DNA of 26,025 nt from CAIWHR01 sp039915505. GTDB taxonomy: Bacteria; Pseudomonadota; Gammaproteobacteria; Burkholderiales; Casimicrobiaceae. The notes under the pieces were generated by a model that saw nothing but the letters and a program-made list of their open reading frames with translations, had not been told where the DNA came from and searched no databases. Positions 23,460-26,025 of the stretch are shown here, in pieces. Location: the NCBI GenBank assembly GCA_039915505.1, contig JBDSND010000082.1, positions 1-26,025 on the forward strand, read 5' to 3'. A program made the position numbers and the translations under genes. Positions within the stretch are counted from its first letter, which is position 1. Every line of letters begins with the position of its first letter.

Positions 23460-24098
23460 CTATCCGCGCATCAGCGGCACCGACGTAAGCGCCTGAAGCC
23501 CTTCGAGATCCAGGCCTTCGACCATGTTGACCACCCGTGCACCTTCCGGCGTGATGTCGATGACGGCGAGATCGGTATAGATGCGGGTGACGCAGCCCAC
23601 CCCGGTCAGCGGGTAGGTGCAGCGCGGCACCAGCTTGCTCTCTCCGCTCTTGGTTTGGTGCTCCATCATCACGAACACGCTCTTGGCGCCGATGGCGAGA
23701 TCCATCGCCCCGCCGACTGCGGGAATCGCGTCCTTGGCACCGGTGTGCCAGTTAGCGAGATCGCCGGTGGCCGAGACCTGGAAGGCGCCGAGCACGCAGA
23801 TGTCGAGGTGCCCGCCGCGCATCATGGCAAACGAGTCGGCGTGATGGAAGTACGCGCCGCCCAGAAGCAGGGTCACCGGCTGCTTGCCCGCGTTGATGAG
23901 GTCGGGGTCCTCCTGGCCCGCGAGAGGCGCCGGTCCCATGCCCAGCACCCCGTTTTCGCTATGCAAGAAGATGTCACGGTCCTTGGGCAGATGGTTGGCC
24001 ACGAGGGTCGGCAAGCCAATCCCCAGGTTCACGTACGCGCCTTCGTGGATATCGCGGGCGACACGCGCCGCCATCTGGTCGCGGGAAAGTCGCTGCAT
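23460..24098 (-). CDS. pcaJ: 3-oxoadipate CoA-transferase subunit B
   Basis: The 212-residue protein aligns well by eye with PcaJ: DIHEGAYVNLGIGLPTLVAN, HSENGVLGMGPAP with the catalytic glutamate in SENG, DLINAGKQPVTLL, FHHADSFAMMRGGHLDI, GDLANWHTGAKDAIPAVGGA and LTGVGCVTRIYTDLAVIDIT. With subunit A it moves CoA from succinyl-CoA to 3-oxoadipate, the last-but-one step of the beta-ketoadipate pathway. The ATG at 24098 has AGGAG upstream and follows the subunit A stop by 14 nt. An acetoacetate CoA-transferase (ScoB) is the main alternative, but the neighbouring pcaH favours PcaJ. Confidence 0.9.
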   Translation of the reverse strand: MQRLSRDQMAARVARDIHEGAYVNLGIGLPTLVANHLPKDRDIFLHSENGVLGMGPAPLAGQEDPDLINAGKQPVTLLLGGAYFHHADSFAMMRGGHLDICVLGAFQVSATGDLANWHTGAKDAIPAVGGAMDLAIGAKSVFVMMEHQTKSGESKLVPRCTYPLTGVGCVTRIYTDLAVIDITPEGARVVNMVEGLDLEGLQALTSVPLMRG

Positions 24099-24112
24099 GT
24101 GTCCTGCTCCTG

Positions 24113-24811
24113 TCAGGCGGCCGCGCCGGGCGCGCCCAGTATCGCGTCGTCGCGCACCATCACCACCCGTTGCACGAAGATGCCGGGGGTCACGATCGCC
24201 TCGGGGTCGAGGGCGCCGAGTTCGACCACCTCGCGCACCTCGGCGATCGAGCATTTGGCCGCACTCGCCATGATCGGGCCAAAGTTGCGCGCGGTCTTGC
24301 GATACACCAAGTTGCCCCATCGATCGCCGCGATCGGCTTTTACCAAGGCATAGTCGGCGTGGATCGGATGCTCGAGGACGTAGTGCCGTCCCGCGAACTC
24401 GCGCGTCTCCTTGCCCTCGGCGAGCATGGTCCCGAAACCCGTGGGGGTGAAGAATGCACCGATGCCGGCGCCGGCGGCCCGGATCCGCTCGGCGAGATTA
24501 CCCTGCGGCACGAGCTCGAGCTCGATCTCCCCAGCCCTGTACAGGGCATCGAACACATACGAATCGGTCTGACGCGGAAATGAGCAGATGATCTTGCGCA
24601 CCCGGCCCGCCTTGAGCAGCGCCGCGACACCGCTCTCGGCATTGCCCGCGTTGTTGTTCACCACCGTCAGGTCCTTGGCGCCCTGCCGGATCAGCGCCTC
24701 GATTAGCGCCAATGGCATCCCGGCGTTGCCGAACCCGCCGATCATAATGGTCGAACCATCCGGGATGTCGGCGACGGCGGCGTCGAGCGATTTCACGATC
24801 TTGTTGATCAT
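24113..24811 (-). CDS. pcaI: 3-oxoadipate CoA-transferase subunit A
   Basis: The 232-residue protein begins MINKIVKSLDAAVADIPDGS and follows PcaI closely, with GGFGNAGMPLALIEALI (CoA-binding glycine-rich loop), VVNNNAGNAESGVAALL, CSFPRQTDSYVFDALYRAGE, LVPQGNLAERIRAAGAGIGA, YRKTARNFGP and TPGIFVQRVV. It forms the acyl-CoA transferase with the subunit encoded just downstream, acting on 3-oxoadipate in the cytoplasm. GAGG lies 6 nt before the ATG at 24811. It is the first gene of the minus-strand pair and is divergent from the protocatechuate dioxygenase gene. Confidence 0.92.
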   Translation of the reverse strand: MINKIVKSLDAAVADIPDGSTIMIGGFGNAGMPLALIEALIRQGAKDLTVVNNNAGNAESGVAALLKAGRVRKIICSFPRQTDSYVFDALYRAGEIELELVPQGNLAERIRAAGAGIGAFFTPTGFGTMLAEGKETREFAGRHYVLEHPIHADYALVKADRGDRWGNLVYRKTARNFGPIMASAAKCSIAEVREVVELGALDPEAIVTPGIFVQRVVMVRDDAILGAPGAAA

Positions 24812-25304
24812 CGAAGCCTCTGCAGATGGCCTACTTATGCGGTGATCGCACCGCTGCTGCCCGTGCACATCGATTATAGAGGAGCGCCGCGGCACCGAAA
24901 GCTCCGCTGCCGACGCCCCTCGCTCGCCGTTGCCCGTTCCGCCCGCAGCTGTACCAAAGTCCAACCATCCGGAATTTTCCAGGCTGCCGGTCGCACTGGA
25001 GATCGCCGGCCCCCTGCCCTTGAAGCGTACATTCATGAGCGGGCAGCACGCGATCGAGGGTCCGCACGCCGGGCACGGAGCCGCCAAGACCCGCGCAAGC
25101 TACGGGGACGTCGTTCCGCATGCGGGAATAATTGCTCCGCGCAATTGACGCCGCCGCGCCCCCCTCGGTATCGTGGCGCATGCTGCGCGTGTACGGTGCG
25201 CTGCGTCATCCGTGCCAACGCGCAGTTCCTGCACCGGCTCCCATCGCGGCAGTCAACCCGGCATTCCTCCGCAACGATGCCGGCGTCACGCCACCGGAGA
25301 CACC
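24812..25304. promoter_or_regulatory. Divergent pcaI-pcaH intergenic region
   Basis: This 493-nt region should contain the promoters of both pca units. I see no gene in it; open frames on both strands look like chance GC-rich readings. It holds the inverted repeat and promoter-like pair listed next. No regulator gene (PcaR or PcaQ type) is nearby. Confidence 0.6.
25130..25174 (+). promoter_or_regulatory. Candidate pcaH promoter with overlapping inverted repeat
   Basis: AATTGC at 25130-25135 and GCAATT at 25141-25146 form a perfect inverted repeat with a 5-nt spacer, including a T-N11-A arrangement as in LysR-type operators. It overlaps TTGACG at 25145-25150, which is followed 18 nt later by TATCGT at 25169-25174, a plausible sigma-70 pair. 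The start codon of pcaH is 130 nt downstream. Confidence 0.4.
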
Positions 25305-26025
25305 ATGGCCGATCTCAAGGGTTACCGACGTCCCTTCTGGGACACGCAACCCGACTACCTTTTTCCGCACTACCGCTCCACGGTCAAGCGCGCGCCGTCG
25401 CATCCATTGGTGACCATCCCCCAGACGTTGTCGGAAATCACCGGTCCGATGTTCGGCTACGACGAGATTGGCGGCGCCGACGACGACCTCACCCGCCAGC
25501 ACGACGGCGCGCCGATCGGCGAACGCATGGTGGTGTCCGGCCGGTTACTCGACGAGAACGGCCGCCCCGTGCGGGGTGCCCTGGTGGAGATGTGGCAAGC
25601 CAATGCCGCCGGCCGCTACCCGCATGCCGCGGACCAGCATGACGCCCCGCTCGATCCCAACTTCAGTGGTGCGGGCCGCGTGCTCACCGACGATCTCGGG
25701 GGCTACCGCTTCATGACCATCAAGCCCGGCTCGTATCCCTGGCGCAATCACAACAACGCATGGCGTCCCGCCCATTTGCACTTCTCGCTGTTCGGGATCG
25801 GGCTTGCCCAGCGTCTCGTGACCCAGATGTACTTCCCGGGCGATCCGCTGCTGGCGTACGACCCGATGTACCACTGCATCCCCGATCCCAAGGCGCGCGA
25901 GCGGCTGATCTCCACCTTCGACTGGGAGAACACGATTCCGGAGTTCGCGCTCGCCTATCGTTTCGACATCGTCCTGCGCGGACGTGACGAAACGCCGATG
26001 GAAAACTTCATTGCACCCGCCGGAA
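25305..26025 (+). CDS. pcaH: Protocatechuate 3,4-dioxygenase beta subunit, end outside window
   Basis: The frame is open from the ATG at 25305 (GGAG 6 nt upstream) to the right edge, giving 240 codons, close to the usual full length of about 235-240 residues. The four ferric-iron ligands are present with the spacing of P. putida PcaH: Y105 (GRYPH), Y144 (GSYPW), H157 and H159 (PAHLHFSLFG). Other family blocks are EMWQANAAGRYPH, DPNFSGAGRVLTDDLGGYRF and TQMYFPGDPLLAYDPMYHCI. With PcaG it opens the ring of protocatechuate between its hydroxyls to give beta-carboxymuconate. pcaG presumably follows beyond the window. The gene is divergent from pcaIJ, which acts later in the same pathway. Confidence 0.95.
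   Translation, partial: MADLKGYRRPFWDTQPDYLFPHYRSTVKRAPSHPLVTIPQTLSEITGPMFGYDEIGGADDDLTRQHDGAPIGERMVVSGRLLDENGRPVRGALVEMWQANAAGRYPHAADQHDAPLDPNFSGAGRVLTDDLGGYRFMTIKPGSYPWRNHNNAWRPAHLHFSLFGIGLAQRLVTQMYFPGDPLLAYDPMYHCIPDPKARERLISTFDWENTIPEFALAYRFDIVLRGRDETPMENFIAPAG

Noticed and set aside
24842..25304. A small gene in the pcaI-pcaH gap
   Set aside because: Several overlapping frames are open on both strands, none with a ribosome binding site or familiar motif; the region reads better as regulatory.

Overview
The window looks like chromosomal DNA of a high-GC proteobacterium, most likely a betaproteobacterium close to Burkholderiales. This rests on dense GC-rich coding, GGAG-type ribosome binding sites, aromatic-catabolism genes of the protocatechuate branch, Tat-exported oxidoreductases and DUF5648. 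No rRNA, tRNA or CRISPR array was seen.

Region 1 (1-8720) is a divergent catabolic-type cluster. On the minus strand, in transcription order, lie a periplasmic solute-binding protein, an IclR regulator, a 2Fe-2S/FAD/NAD reductase, a 4,5-dihydroxyphthalate-decarboxylase-like protein and a EutA-family ATPase that runs off the left edge. On the plus strand lie a double-cupin protein and a second EutA-family ATPase. Two EutA-type reactivase-like proteins without EutB or EutC in view is the most unusual feature here.

Region 2 (8833-15586) holds a Tat-exported two-subunit molybdenum hydroxylase (isoquinoline 1-oxidoreductase type), an exported alpha/beta-hydrolase-like protein whose signal peptide carries an 18-bp tandem repeat, a SEC-C/YkgJ-type cysteine-cluster protein translationally linked to a broken CobW-family GTPase fragment, and an MFS transporter.

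Region 3 (15764-18078) is a two-gene unit: a periplasmic c-type cytochrome followed by a thiamine-diphosphate enzyme with a Tat signal, suggesting periplasmic 2-oxo-acid (or similar) chemistry feeding electrons to the cytochrome.

Region 4 (18080-23459) is accessory DNA. It has a REP-doublet/MITE-like inverted repeat, an SRPBCC gene, three separate GFA/CENP-V-fold genes, a glutathione S-transferase, an internally deleted IS110-type transposase relic, and a hydrolase-DUF5648 gene split by an in-frame TGA. Two intergenic gaps share a motif resembling integron attC ends, so a decayed cassette array is possible but unproven.

Region 5 (23460-26025) is the beta-ketoadipate segment: pcaIJ on the minus strand and, divergently, pcaH running off the right edge, with an inverted repeat over a likely promoter between them. 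The decarboxylase-like protein of region 1 would, if it acts as named, make protocatechuate, the substrate of PcaGH; this link is inference.
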